Assembly (NCBI GenBank): GCA_963701675.1
Contig: OY969623.1
Span: 6,634,001 to 6,698,000 of the forward strand
DNA: 64,000 bases
Source of the DNA: G963701675 sp963701675
Lineage (GTDB): Bacteria > Planctomycetota > Planctomycetia > Gemmatales > Gemmataceae
Direction of reading: 5' to 3'
Part shown: positions 1-8,909 of the stretch, piece by piece
How the letters are laid out: each line of letters starts with the position of its first letter
How positions within the stretch are numbered: position 1 is the stretch's first letter
Program-made: the position numbers and the translations under genes
Notes under the pieces: model-generated
Told to the model about the DNA's origin: nothing
What the model saw: only the letters and a program-made list of their open reading frames with translations
The model's database searches: none

Positions 1-1137
1 GTTCACGGCGCCGTGAAACACGCCGCCGCCGACTCCCTTGACGAGTGTCACTGTCCCGGTCCCCGGCGCGGCATTGGCGACCGCAATATCTGCAATGCCA
101 TCGCCGGTGAAGTCGCGAATGACCGCCTCCGATGGGTTGACTGCGGACGGATAACGATCGCCGGCCTCGAACGTGGCATTGCCATTCCCCAGGTACACAT
201 CAATTGAACCGTGATCCATATTGGAAACGATCACGTCGAGGGCGCCATCGGCATCCACATCGCTTGTTTCGACGGCTTTCTTTCCTGCGGCCCCGGCATA
301 GTGAATGGGAGATTGAAAAGTGCCGTTACCGTTTCCCTCCCAGATACTCAGCCCGGCGAACGTCGCGCCTACCACTGCGAGGTCCAGATCACCGTCTGAG
401 TCGAAGTCGCCTGATGTCACGCCACCGGGCGCGCTCGCATTGTATGTGGCGCCGGCGTGGAAGAAGCCATCGCCGTTGCCCATTAGCACCACAACGTGGT
501 GCGCATTCGTGGCGGTGCCCACGACAACAATGTCGCCGTCACCGTCCGCGTTGAAATCGCCGATGGTCAAGTCCAAGGGCTTCGTTCCGATTTGATAATT
601 GGCAACTAAAGCAAACGCGCCACCTCCTTGGTTAAGGAGTATTCCAGCAGCACCGGTCAAATCATTGGCCACCGCCAAGTCCACAAGACCGTCACTATTG
701 AAATCCACCGTAGCGATGGCCCGCGGATTCGTGCCGGCCGCGTAGGTGATGGGACGACGAAAAGCGCCGGTGCCGGAGCCGCGCAACACCGCCACGGTAC
801 CGCTATTCTGGTTCGTCACGAGCAGGTCCAGCTTGCCGTCGCCGTTAGCGTCTGCGACGGCGAGGGAATTGGCGACGGAGCCGCCGGTGGGAAAGCTCTT
901 TGCTGCCGAAAACCCGCCAATGCCGTTGTTGAGCAGCACGTTGACAAAGCCCGGCGTGGTGTTGTTGGCGACGGCCACGTCATGAAGACCGTCGTTGTTG
1001 AAGTCGGCGCTGACTATGTCGGTTGGCGCCGTCCCTGCCAAGAATGCCTGCGGCACGCCGAAGCTCGGCACATCGCGCCGCTCCAGGGTTTCCAAGAACA
1101 ATTGTCGCTTCCGAATCTTGTTTGCGAGTCGCGTCAT
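1..1137 (-). CDS. FG-GAP/VCBS repeat exported protein, 3' end outside the window
   Basis: The frame is open from an ATG at 1137 to the left edge (379 codons), so the C-terminus is missing. The start follows a good ribosome binding site (AAGGAG about 9 nt upstream). The N-terminus is basic and then reads LETLERRDVPSF, the LEPR-XLL-type signature seen in many proteins here. From about residue 45 come repeats with D-x-N-x-DG-x-x-D cores, the calcium-binding FG-GAP/VCBS units of beta-propeller surface proteins. It is probably exported to the cell surface; its ligand is unknown. It is last in a run of six exported-protein genes on the minus strand, 78 bp after the previous stop. Confidence 0.85.
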   Translation of the reverse strand, partial: MTRLANKIRKRQLFLETLERRDVPSFGVPQAFLAGTAPTDIVSADFNNDGLHDVAVANNTTPGFVNVLLNNGIGGFSAAKSFPTGGSVANSLAVADANGDGKLDLLVTNQNSGTVAVLRGSGTGAFRRPITYAAGTNPRAIATVDFNSDGLVDLAVANDLTGAAGILLNQGGGAFALVANYQIGTKPLDLTIGDFNADGDGDIVVVGTATNAHHVVVLMGNGDGFFHAGATYNASAPGGVTSGDFDSDGDLDLAVVGATFAGLSIWEGNGNGTFQSPIHYAGAAGKKAVETSDVDADGALDVIVSNMDHGSIDVYLGNGNATFEAGDRYPSAVNPSEAVIRDFTGDGIADIAVANAAPGTGTVTLVKGVGGGVFHGAVN

Positions 1138-1215
1138 GAGAACAAACTCCTTCGTAATGGTTCGAGATTCACGTCTGTTGCAGCGGAGCAGACCATAGGG
1201 AGTCCGCTGTTTGAG

Positions 1216-4200
1216 CTACATCCAAAACAATTCCATCTCGACGTCCGTTGCTTCCCTCAGGGCGACGCGGGCGATATGGCGCGAGGCATACTTTGGTTGC
1301 TGCGCTAGGACGGTTGACGTTTCATCCATCGGGCGAGCTTCAGTTCGGCGTGTCGTCGATTGGTCCTGTGCGGATGGTCGCAATACCTGAATTGGTTGGC
1401 TGTCATCAAGCGGGCCGATTTGACGCGGTCCATTTCCGATGGGCAGCGGCGGCCAATCGCCCGCATTCAAGGCGACCGAAACGCCGTACGTTTCCGTCGT
1501 CACCACGTCCGGATGGCCGTCGTAGTTGAAATCCCCGACTGCGATATCACTCATATCAGCACCGATGTCGTATTGCACCTGCGGCTGGAAGGTACCGTCG
1601 CCGTTATTGATGAAGTAACTGAAATCATCGTCTATCACCGCGAGGTCAAGGTCCTGGTCGCCATCCACATCCAGGGCCACGAGCACATCCGGGCTTCCCG
1701 CGGCGACATACGTAACAGGCGCGGCGAAAGCGCCGCCACCTGTGCCGAGCAGGATGTTCAGTGTACCTGCCGACACGACGGCCAGATCGACTACACCGTC
1801 GCCACTGAAATCGTGCGCTGCAAGATCATAAGGCTCGTTGTTCGCCGCGTAGCTGCCCGCGATTGTAAACGACCCATTGCCGATGCCCCGCAAGATCGTG
1901 ACGGTGTCGCCGTTCGTATTTGCTGTGGCGATGTCGAGCTTGCCGTCCGCATTGAGATCGGCAACGAAAACTTCCGACGGTGAACCACTGACTGCATAGG
2001 TAAGCGGGGGGAGAAATGAGGCGTTCGCGGCGCCGATCAGAATGTTCACCGCTCCCGACCCGACAACAGCGAGATCGGGCGTTCCGTCACCGTTGAAGTC
2101 CCCCGAGTCCATCGCTTCTGGACCTGTCCCGGTCGGGTAGTGCAAGGGCACCGCGAAACCGTTGCCCTGCCGCATGAAGATGAAGACGGAATCCGCGATT
2201 GCGCTCATGAGTGCCAGGTCGAGGGCGCCGTCCGAATTGAAATCTCCCGAAGCGATGGAGTTTGGCGCGGCCGACGACTGCATGTGTAAGGCCGGCAGAA
2301 ACGTGCCGTTCCCGTTGCCGCGAAGAAGCGCAATCCCCGGAAGCGTTCGGTCCTCTACCGCGATGTCGAGGTTGCCGTCACCGTTGAAGTCGCCAAGCTC
2401 GCCGCTCCCTCCGTAGCTTCCCAGCAGATAGCCAACGGGCGCATTGAAGGTGCCGTTCCCATTACCCAAAAGAACATCGACCCGGCCGCCAACGAAGATA
2501 GCGACCGCAAGGTCCTGTCGACCGTCGGCATTGAAATCACCGACCATCACGTCGTACGGGTCGGTGCCAACCGGATAGGTAACGGGTAACTTGAACGAGC
2601 CATCGCCGCGACCGAGAAGCGCGGAAACCGAGTTGGTGGTAAAACTGTTGGCAAACGCCAGATCCGAAATCCCGTCCGCATCAAAGTCGCCGACCGCCAA
2701 GGACTTCGGTCGATTGGGAAGCGGAATTTCTCCTGGAGTTCCGAAACTTCCGTCACCGTTGCCTAGTAAAACCGTCACCGAGTAACCAAAAAGGTTAGCG
2801 GCGGCCAAGTCTTGGTTGCCGTCGAGATTGAAATCGGCGGACACGATTTGGATCGGCGAGTTGCCGGCTGGATACGCCGTCGCCGCGCCGAATGAGCCAT
2901 CGCCGTTGCCGAGAAGGATGTTGATCGTTCCGCCGACAACAAAGTTGGCAATTCCCAGATCTAGCTTGCCGTCGCCGTTAAAGTCGGCGACGGCCGCATA
3001 GGCAGCGTTGCTGCCGGCCGGATACGACACGAGATTCTTAAACGTGCCGTCTCCGTTGCTTAACAGGATGCCGACGGTTCCTGCATATTCCGGCACGGCC
3101 AGATCGGGATATGAATCGCCATTGAGATCGCCGACGGCCGCCGGATAGGGATCGTTCCCTGCCGGGTACTGCGGCGGTGTGATCGAAGTAAAACTGGGAC
3201 CGGTTGCTACCTCGACCAATCCCCCCGCGGTTGTAATCAGCCCAGCGATGTCGGCGTGGCTATCACCGTTGAAATCAGTCACTTCGATGTCGATGCCTGT
3301 GGCAGTATGCTTGCCACAGACCTTGAACGTCGCATTGCTCGCGCCGCACAAGAGGTCTCCAAATGCGGAAACGAGATCCGTCAGGCCGTCGCCGTTGAGG
3401 TGCGTCGTGGCAAGCGTTCCCTGAGTACTGGTCGTATGAACGGCGCCACGGAACGCCCCATCGCCGACGCCGGTGAGCACGCCTCCCTGGACCGTCATGA
3501 TGTCGAGCGTCCCGTCGTTGTCGAGATACCCCACAGCGACGTGGGTTGGGTGATTATGAATGGCGTAGTTGGTACGGCGACGGAAACTGCCGGACTGGTT
3601 TCGTAGCACCGTGATGGCGCTTTGTTGGAAGTTGCCCGCGGCGATGTCGAGATCACCATCGCCGTCGAAATCTCCCGCCGCGACTCCCGTCGTATCCTTC
3701 GCCGTGGGGAAACTCACTGGAGGCTTGAACGATCCGTCGCCGTTGCCGTAGAGGAGCGTAACGGCCTTTGTCCCGGGTCCCGCCAAGTCGATATGGCCGT
3801 CGCCGTTGAAGTCATGGGCGATGTAGTCAGTCGCACTGCCGCTCGAAGTGATAGGAGGTTGAAACGTCGCGTTGCCGTTGCCCAAGCGAACGATCGTATT
3901 CGGCCCGGCGTTCATGGCAACGTCGAGTTCCCCGTCGGCATTCAAGTCCCTGGAAACGTTGGCGAAGACGTTTTGACCAGTCGAGAACAAGATTTGCAAG
4001 GTGAAAGTTCCGTCACCATTGCCCCGCGAGAGCTTCATCGCCGCGCCGCCGTCGGTCCAAGCCAGATCGAGCCGGCCGTCGTTGTCGAAGTCTCCGGCTG
4101 AAATGTCGGAGGGCGTGTCGTTATTCAAGCTCGACAACGGCGGCTTGAAGGTACCGTTGCCGTTGCCCAGGTAGGTCTTGAACGCATTTCCGTCGGCGAC

Positions 4201-4518
4201 GACCAGATCCATTTCGGTGTCGCCGTTGAAGTCGCCACTCGTCATGTCTTTGACATCCGAACCGTTATAGGTCGTAACCGGCCCGAAGCTGCCGTCCCCG
4301 TTGCCGAGCAAGATCCTTAGCGCATCGGGCGAAGGAGAGATCCCCGCCATGTCGAGGGCGCCGTCACCGTTGAAGTCATGCAGGACGGGTTCGGCAGACG
4401 CATTGGTCGAGTACACTGCACCCGCCAGGAAGCTCGGCATCGTCCGCCGCTCCAACGTTTCAATAAGCAGGCGTTGTCGACGGTTCATGGCCGCGCGTTT
4501 TGAAGTTCGACGAGTCAT
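1216..4518 (-). CDS. Large FG-GAP/VCBS repeat exported protein (1100 aa)
   Basis: The product is almost entirely FG-GAP/VCBS repeats: more than a dozen units with DFNGDG-type calcium-binding cores and LLGNGDGSF-type strands, expected to fold into one or more beta-propellers. I start it at 4518, because AGGAGGAG lies about 7 nt upstream and the product begins with a basic stretch followed by IETLERRTMPSF; the frame is open further upstream but without such a site. Near the C-terminus is DWPPLPIGNGPR, also present near the end of the product of 8906-11155, followed by a polar tail. Probably surface-exposed; ligand unknown. An 81-bp inverted repeat (4560-4640) separates it from the upstream gene. 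Confidence 0.88.
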   Translation of the reverse strand: MTRRTSKRAAMNRRQRLLIETLERRTMPSFLAGAVYSTNASAEPVLHDFNGDGALDMAGISPSPDALRILLGNGDGSFGPVTTYNGSDVKDMTSGDFNGDTEMDLVVADGNAFKTYLGNGNGTFKPPLSSLNNDTPSDISAGDFDNDGRLDLAWTDGGAAMKLSRGNGDGTFTLQILFSTGQNVFANVSRDLNADGELDVAMNAGPNTIVRLGNGNATFQPPITSSGSATDYIAHDFNGDGHIDLAGPGTKAVTLLYGNGDGSFKPPVSFPTAKDTTGVAAGDFDGDGDLDIAAGNFQQSAITVLRNQSGSFRRRTNYAIHNHPTHVAVGYLDNDGTLDIMTVQGGVLTGVGDGAFRGAVHTTSTQGTLATTHLNGDGLTDLVSAFGDLLCGASNATFKVCGKHTATGIDIEVTDFNGDSHADIAGLITTAGGLVEVATGPSFTSITPPQYPAGNDPYPAAVGDLNGDSYPDLAVPEYAGTVGILLSNGDGTFKNLVSYPAGSNAAYAAVADFNGDGKLDLGIANFVVGGTINILLGNGDGSFGAATAYPAGNSPIQIVSADFNLDGNQDLAAANLFGYSVTVLLGNGDGSFGTPGEIPLPNRPKSLAVGDFDADGISDLAFANSFTTNSVSALLGRGDGSFKLPVTYPVGTDPYDVMVGDFNADGRQDLAVAIFVGGRVDVLLGNGNGTFNAPVGYLLGSYGGSGELGDFNGDGNLDIAVEDRTLPGIALLRGNGNGTFLPALHMQSSAAPNSIASGDFNSDGALDLALMSAIADSVFIFMRQGNGFAVPLHYPTGTGPEAMDSGDFNGDGTPDLAVVGSGAVNILIGAANASFLPPLTYAVSGSPSEVFVADLNADGKLDIATANTNGDTVTILRGIGNGSFTIAGSYAANNEPYDLAAHDFSGDGVVDLAVVSAGTLNILLGTGGGAFAAPVTYVAAGSPDVLVALDVDGDQDLDLAVIDDDFSYFINNGDGTFQPQVQYDIGADMSDIAVGDFNYDGHPDVVTTETYGVSVALNAGDWPPLPIGNGPRQIGPLDDSQPIQVLRPSAQDQSTTRRTEARPMDETSTVLAQQPKYASRHIARVALREATDVEMELFWM

Positions 4519-4559
4519 TGAATCACTCCTCCTAGGAAAACGGACGCGCATTGGTTTTC

Positions 4560-4640
4560 GGTAGCACAGACATTTTTGTCTGTGCCTTGCGTTCGCTGAC
4601 CGATTCGTCTCTTCACACAGACAGAAATGCCTGTGCTACC
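4560..4640. repeat. 81-bp imperfect palindrome between exported-protein genes
   Basis: The left arm GGTAGCACAGACATTT reads back as the right arm ending AAATGCCTGTGCTACC. A shorter inner palindrome sits in the left half (CACAGACA/TGTCTGTG). It fills most of the gap between the genes at 4518 and 4651, so it may act as a REP-like element or a transcription-attenuating hairpin. There is no T-tract, so it is not a classical terminator. Confidence 0.75.
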
Positions 4641-4650
4641 GGTTGCCATT

Positions 4651-5886
4651 TCAATCAAGGACGTCCCAGTCTGCTGTCGCCAAGATCATTGCGAGAATTT
4701 CCTGTGTCGGGCGCGGGCTGGACGGTATCGGCGACGATTGCACCTCGAAAGCCCCGATATCAATCGTGCCGTTCACAATCCGCGGAAACCCCGGCCCGCG
4801 CTGGTCCCATTCCGGGGCGTCGGTGTTGTCGCCGGCGTTGATGGCTGGGCTATCGGGGAAGAGGCCCATTGTAGACGTGGGTCCTCCCCAAGCGCCGAAA
4901 CCTGCGAATTTGGGATCGACATCGAGAAGATCGGTGGCGGCAAAACCGCTGCCGGTACTTGAGTTGCCGATCAAGTTGAATCCGGATGATGTCAGCGTTC
5001 CCGACACATCGTTAGGATTGTCGCCTGCGAAATTACTCGCCACTATCGTGTTGCGCATGTAGACATTGCTTACGGCGTGGATTCCCCCGCCGCCGCCATC
5101 ATTATGGCTGATGGTGCTGTGGCTGATCACATTGAGGCTGCCTCCCGCCCGGATTCCGGCAATTCCTCCCCATGGGCTCGTGTTCGAGATTACCGTGCTG
5201 TTTAGGACCACCATCGAGCCGTTGTTATAGATTCCGCCGCCGCTGCCGAAAGAATCAAAACTCGGGGCGGCGACATTGCCGGAGATGGTGCTGCTATAGA
5301 TGGACAGTGTGCCCTGGTTGTAGATTCCGCCGCCATTGCCGTTGAAGCCATTAACGCTATTCGACTCGATAGTGGAATCGATAATGGTCATGGCACCCGC
5401 GTTGTAGATGCCACCGCCGCTAGCAGTGGCACTGGAAAATGCCTCGTTGCCGCTCAAGTTGCATTCGACGAGCGTCAGGTTGCCGGTGTTGTGGATGCCT
5501 CCGCCTTGTGCGTTGCTGCTGCCGATCCTTCCATTGACCATCGTCAGTCCGGAAATCTGCACGGTCTGACCTGGCGGCACCGTGAAGATGCGGTAGAAGC
5601 CGCCCGTGTCCCTCCGCACCATGAGGGCGTTTGCCCCCGGGCCCTGAATGTCGACGGCTGTGAGCGAGGGCAATACGCCCGTCAAGTTGATCATCCCGGT
5701 CACGTGGAAATCAATGATGTCCGCGCCGGGGTTGGCGTTGACCTTGGTGATGCAGTAACGCAGGTCGCCTCGGAACCCCATGCCGATGCCTTGGTCGGTC
5801 AGACGCGTGACGTGGCAGGTGGACAGTAGCGTCCGGTCTTCGAGGGGTTCGAGGCGGGGGCGAGCCTTTGATGTTTGCGAGTGCAT
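4651..5886 (-). CDS. Exported beta-helix protein (choice-of-anchor-Q type), paralogue 1
   Basis: A 411-residue protein starting at ATG 5886, 7 nt after GGAGGA. The N-terminus is basic and then carries LEPLEDRTLLS, followed by CHVTRLTDQG and the GDLRYCI motif that typically opens polymorphic right-handed beta-helix domains. The middle is made of parallel beta-helix rungs rich in GGGIYN and STISGN. The end reads FPRIVNGTIDIGAFEVQ and finishes ILATADWDVLD, a tail shared with the next two genes. It is one of three tandem paralogues with 22-bp gaps. Probably a surface adhesin or polysaccharide-associated protein; the substrate cannot be read from sequence. Confidence 0.85.
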   Translation of the reverse strand: MHSQTSKARPRLEPLEDRTLLSTCHVTRLTDQGIGMGFRGDLRYCITKVNANPGADIIDFHVTGMINLTGVLPSLTAVDIQGPGANALMVRRDTGGFYRIFTVPPGQTVQISGLTMVNGRIGSSNAQGGGIHNTGNLTLVECNLSGNEAFSSATASGGGIYNAGAMTIIDSTIESNSVNGFNGNGGGIYNQGTLSIYSSTISGNVAAPSFDSFGSGGGIYNNGSMVVLNSTVISNTSPWGGIAGIRAGGSLNVISHSTISHNDGGGGGIHAVSNVYMRNTIVASNFAGDNPNDVSGTLTSSGFNLIGNSSTGSGFAATDLLDVDPKFAGFGAWGGPTSTMGLFPDSPAINAGDNTDAPEWDQRGPGFPRIVNGTIDIGAFEVQSSPIPSSPRPTQEILAMILATADWDVLD

Positions 5887-5908
5887 GACAAATCCTCCGT
5901 TCGAAGGG

Positions 5909-7378
5909 TTAAGTAAGCAAATCAAAATCGGCCGTCGCCAACACGACGGCAGAAAGATCAAATCCAGGGCGCGTCATCGACGGCATCGGCGACGCCTGCA
6001 CCTCGAACGAGCCGATGTCAATCGAGCCGTTCACGATTCGCGGAAACCCCGGCCCGCGTTGGTCGAATGCAGGCGCGCCGGTATTGTCCCCGGCATCGAT
6101 GGCCGGGCTGCCGACGAGGAGGGCCATGGTCAACGTCGGCCCGCCGTTGTCGGCGAGCGAACTGAGCATCGGGTCCACGTCAAGCAAATCCGTGGATGCA
6201 AAGCCGCCTCCTTGGTTGCTGTTGCCGATGAGGTTGTGACCGGCGGACACAAACTGGCCGATAACATCCTCCCCCAACTCGGACTCGTCAGCGGTATTCG
6301 TGGCGACGATGGTGTTTCGTAGGGTCGTCGTAAAGTCTTCATAGCTCCACAAACCACCGCCCACCCACGCGTCATTGCCGGCAACGGTGCTGTGGTCGAT
6401 ATTGGCTGACGGCCCGAAGGACATTATGCCGCCACCACCAAAGCGAGCGGTGTTGTTTGCTACCGTGGAATTGCGCAGCACCATCGTCCCGTGGGTGTAA
6501 TTGCAAATGCCGCCGCCGTAGCCGAAGGAACTGGAGAAGCTAAGGGCGGCGTTCCCGGCGATCGTGCTGCTGTCGATCCACATCATACCATCGTTGAATA
6601 TTCCGCCCCCATACGAATGCTCAGTTGAAGATAAAACGCTCACCTGATTATCGAACACGCTGCTGTGGGACATCGACATGGTGCCGATGCTATAGATCGC
6701 ACCTCCTTTGATGTTCGATTCGTTGTCTGACAATACCGTGTGATCCAGCGTCAACGTGCCGGCGTTGAAAATGGCGCCGCCGAGTCCCTTATTCCCAGAG
6801 AGAGTTGAGCCGTAAATGCTCAGCGTCCCCGTGTTAAAGATGCCGCCGCCGTAGATCGAATAGGTGTGTTTTTCGATAGTGGAGTCGTAGATCGCCAACG
6901 TGCCGTCGTTGTATATCCCGCCGCCGTTGCCTGTGGCCCCGTTCTCGAAAATATGGACGCGATCCAGAGTCAGCGTCCCTGCGTTGTAGACACCACCGCC
7001 ATCGCCGCCCTGTCCGCCATCGGTGATGGCGAGGTCGGAGATCGCGACAGTCGCGCCAACACTCACCGTGAAAATCCGTGTAGCCACGCCGAATGCACTT
7101 ATCGTAAGAACACCAGGCCCCGGCGCGTCTCCCTGGATGTCGATGTCCGAGGCAAGGTTTGGCAACGCCGCAGTCAGCTGGATCGTCCCGGTCACGCGAA
7201 AGTCGATGATATCCGCGCCGGGGTTGGCGTTGACCTTGTTGATGCAGTAACGCAGGTCGCCACGGAACCCCATGCCCCCGCCCTGGTCGGTGAGCCGCGT
7301 GACGTGGCAGGTGGACAGGAGGGTGCGATCTTCGAGGGGTTCGACATGGAGGCGAGCCTTCGAGGTTCGTAAGCGCAT
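5909..7378 (-). CDS. Exported beta-helix protein (choice-of-anchor-Q type), paralogue 2
   Basis: A 489-residue paralogue of its neighbours. I start it at ATG 7378, with GGAGGA 8 nt upstream; the longer open frame lacks such a site and would push the signature inward. The order is: basic N-terminus, VEPLEDRTLLS, CHVTRLTDQG, GDLRYCI, beta-helix rungs with GGGIFN/GGGIYN turns, the FPRIVNGSIDIGSFEVQ segment, and the tail VVLATADFDLLT. Only 22 bp separate it from the genes on each side, so co-transcription is likely. Near-identical first 60 residues among the three paralogues suggest recent duplication or gene conversion. Confidence 0.85.
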   Translation of the reverse strand: MRLRTSKARLHVEPLEDRTLLSTCHVTRLTDQGGGMGFRGDLRYCINKVNANPGADIIDFRVTGTIQLTAALPNLASDIDIQGDAPGPGVLTISAFGVATRIFTVSVGATVAISDLAITDGGQGGDGGGVYNAGTLTLDRVHIFENGATGNGGGIYNDGTLAIYDSTIEKHTYSIYGGGIFNTGTLSIYGSTLSGNKGLGGAIFNAGTLTLDHTVLSDNESNIKGGAIYSIGTMSMSHSSVFDNQVSVLSSTEHSYGGGIFNDGMMWIDSSTIAGNAALSFSSSFGYGGGICNYTHGTMVLRNSTVANNTARFGGGGIMSFGPSANIDHSTVAGNDAWVGGGLWSYEDFTTTLRNTIVATNTADESELGEDVIGQFVSAGHNLIGNSNQGGGFASTDLLDVDPMLSSLADNGGPTLTMALLVGSPAIDAGDNTGAPAFDQRGPGFPRIVNGSIDIGSFEVQASPMPSMTRPGFDLSAVVLATADFDLLT

Positions 7379-7400
7379 GTGACAATCCTCCGAAAGAGAG

Positions 7401-8909
7401 TTAGGTAAGCGAATCCAAATCGGCCGTCGCCAAAACAATTGCCAAGAGATCAAAGCCAGGGCGTATAGCCGGCGGTATCGGCGATGACTGCACCTCGAAT
7501 GCCCCGATATCAATCGTGCCATTCACGATCCGCGGAAACCCCAGTCCGCGCTGGTCCCATTCGGGTGCGTCGGTGTTGTCGCCGGCGTCGATGGCCGGGC
7601 TGCCGGGGAGAAGGGCCATCGTCGGCGTCGGGCCGCCGTTGTCGGTCAGCGGGCCGAGCATAGGATCAACGTCGAGGATGTCGTTTGGTCCGTAGCCGCT
7701 GCCGCCGTTGCTGTGGCCGATCAGGTTGTGGTCGGACGCGGCGAGCGACCCGCGTATGTCGCCGTTGTTGCCGGCAACGATGGTGTTGCGCATGTAAAAT
7801 TCCCCCTCGGTAACGACGATGCCGCCTGGGAACCCGGACGCCGAGGACGATGTGTTCGAGCTGATCGTGCTGTGACTGACGATAGTCAAACCTGTACTGT
7901 GGACGGCGCCGCCATATTCCCCGTCATTGCCGTGAACGGTGCTGTTGACCAGCAAGAGAAATCCTCCCCAGTTATCAATGCCGGTGCCGGGAAAGGCCCA
8001 GTAACGGACCTCATTATCAAGAATGGCGCTGCTGTATATCGAGGCCGCGCCGTGATAATTGAAAATGCCGCCGCCGCTGGCGTAAAAGTCTCCTTCGACG
8101 ATATTCGACATGACGGTTGAATCGATGACCGTTAAGTCGGCGCCGGCGTGGTTATAGATGCCGCCCCCCTCAGCGGTGTGCTCGGAAGACAGCACACGGT
8201 TTCCGCTCACAACGCATGCAACGACTGCAAGCTGTCCGTGATTTGCGATCCCGCCGCCGCGGGCAAAGTAGTCAGCATCGACGTAGTTGTCCCGTACCAA
8301 ACTGTCTTCGACGGTCATGGTCCCGGCATTGTAAATCCCGCCGCCGTACTGTCCGGATAAAAGATCGGAGCCAATAGCGTTATTCTGAATAGCGGTGGCA
8401 CGAACGGTGAGCGTTCCCGTACTGAAAATTCCAGCACCTCGTGGTCCATAAGGCGCATTGGCGTCGAGGGCGCCATTCTCGAGCGTCAAACCGGAGATCA
8501 GCACGTTGCCGGGACTAACGACCGTCAGGATCCGGTAGCTCTCGCCAGTTGCACGCCGCACCTTTAACAAATCCAAACCGGGCCCCGCGATTTCAATGTC
8601 CGTGCTGAGTTCAGGCAATGGGCCGTTCAAGTTGATCGAACCTGTGACCGTGAAATCAATCGCATCCGGCCCGGGCTCAGTGTTAACCTTGTTGATGCAG
8701 TACCTCAAATCGCCTCGGAAGCCTTTGCCGACGCCTTGATCGGTGAGCCGCGTCACGTGGCAGGTGGACATGAGCGTGCGGTCTTCGAGGGGTTCGACAC
8801 GCGGCGCGTAGGGTGCGTCAAGCCTTCGCGGACGCACTATTCTTCGGTTGCAGAAACGGTGCGTCTTCGCGGACTCGACGCACCCTACGGATAATTGTCG
8901 ATGGTTCAT
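7401..8909 (-). CDS. Exported beta-helix protein (choice-of-anchor-Q type), paralogue 3, with a repeat element in its N-terminus
   Basis: A 502-residue paralogue: VEPLEDRTLMS, CHVTRLTDQG, GDLRYCI, beta-helix rungs, FPRIVNGTIDIGAFEVQ and the tail IVLATADLDSLT. Its ATG (8909-8907) overlaps the TGA of the upstream FG-GAP gene in an ATGA, so translation is probably coupled; an AAGGGG also lies upstream. Unlike its two sisters, residues of about 7-34 are encoded by an 81-bp palindromic repeat (8808-8888), which has replaced the usual short basic leader just before the LEPLEDR motif. Whether export still works with this leader is unknown. Confidence 0.84.
   Translation of the reverse strand: MNHRQLSVGCVESAKTHRFCNRRIVRPRRLDAPYAPRVEPLEDRTLMSTCHVTRLTDQGVGKGFRGDLRYCINKVNTEPGPDAIDFTVTGSINLNGPLPELSTDIEIAGPGLDLLKVRRATGESYRILTVVSPGNVLISGLTLENGALDANAPYGPRGAGIFSTGTLTVRATAIQNNAIGSDLLSGQYGGGIYNAGTMTVEDSLVRDNYVDADYFARGGGIANHGQLAVVACVVSGNRVLSSEHTAEGGGIYNHAGADLTVIDSTVMSNIVEGDFYASGGGIFNYHGAASIYSSAILDNEVRYWAFPGTGIDNWGGFLLLVNSTVHGNDGEYGGAVHSTGLTIVSHSTISSNTSSSASGFPGGIVVTEGEFYMRNTIVAGNNGDIRGSLAASDHNLIGHSNGGSGYGPNDILDVDPMLGPLTDNGGPTPTMALLPGSPAIDAGDNTDAPEWDQRGLGFPRIVNGTIDIGAFEVQSSPIPPAIRPGFDLLAIVLATADLDSLT
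8808..8888. repeat. 81-bp palindromic repeat inside the 5' coding region of 7401-8909
   Basis: The outer arms are GTAGGGTGCGTC and GACGCACCCTAC; the inner arms are GGACGCAC and GTGCGTC. The element is 81 bp, exactly 27 codons, and has no stop in the reading frame used. It encodes part of the basic leader upstream of LEPLEDR. It resembles a REP-type repeat captured by a gene. It has the same length as, but a different sequence from, the palindrome at 4560-4640. Confidence 0.78.

Noticed and set aside
1216..4518. Regular DNA repeats resembling a CRISPR or tandem array
   Set aside because: The period (about 180-200 bp) and content come from FG-GAP protein repeats; the DNA units are diverged and there are no spacers or cas genes.
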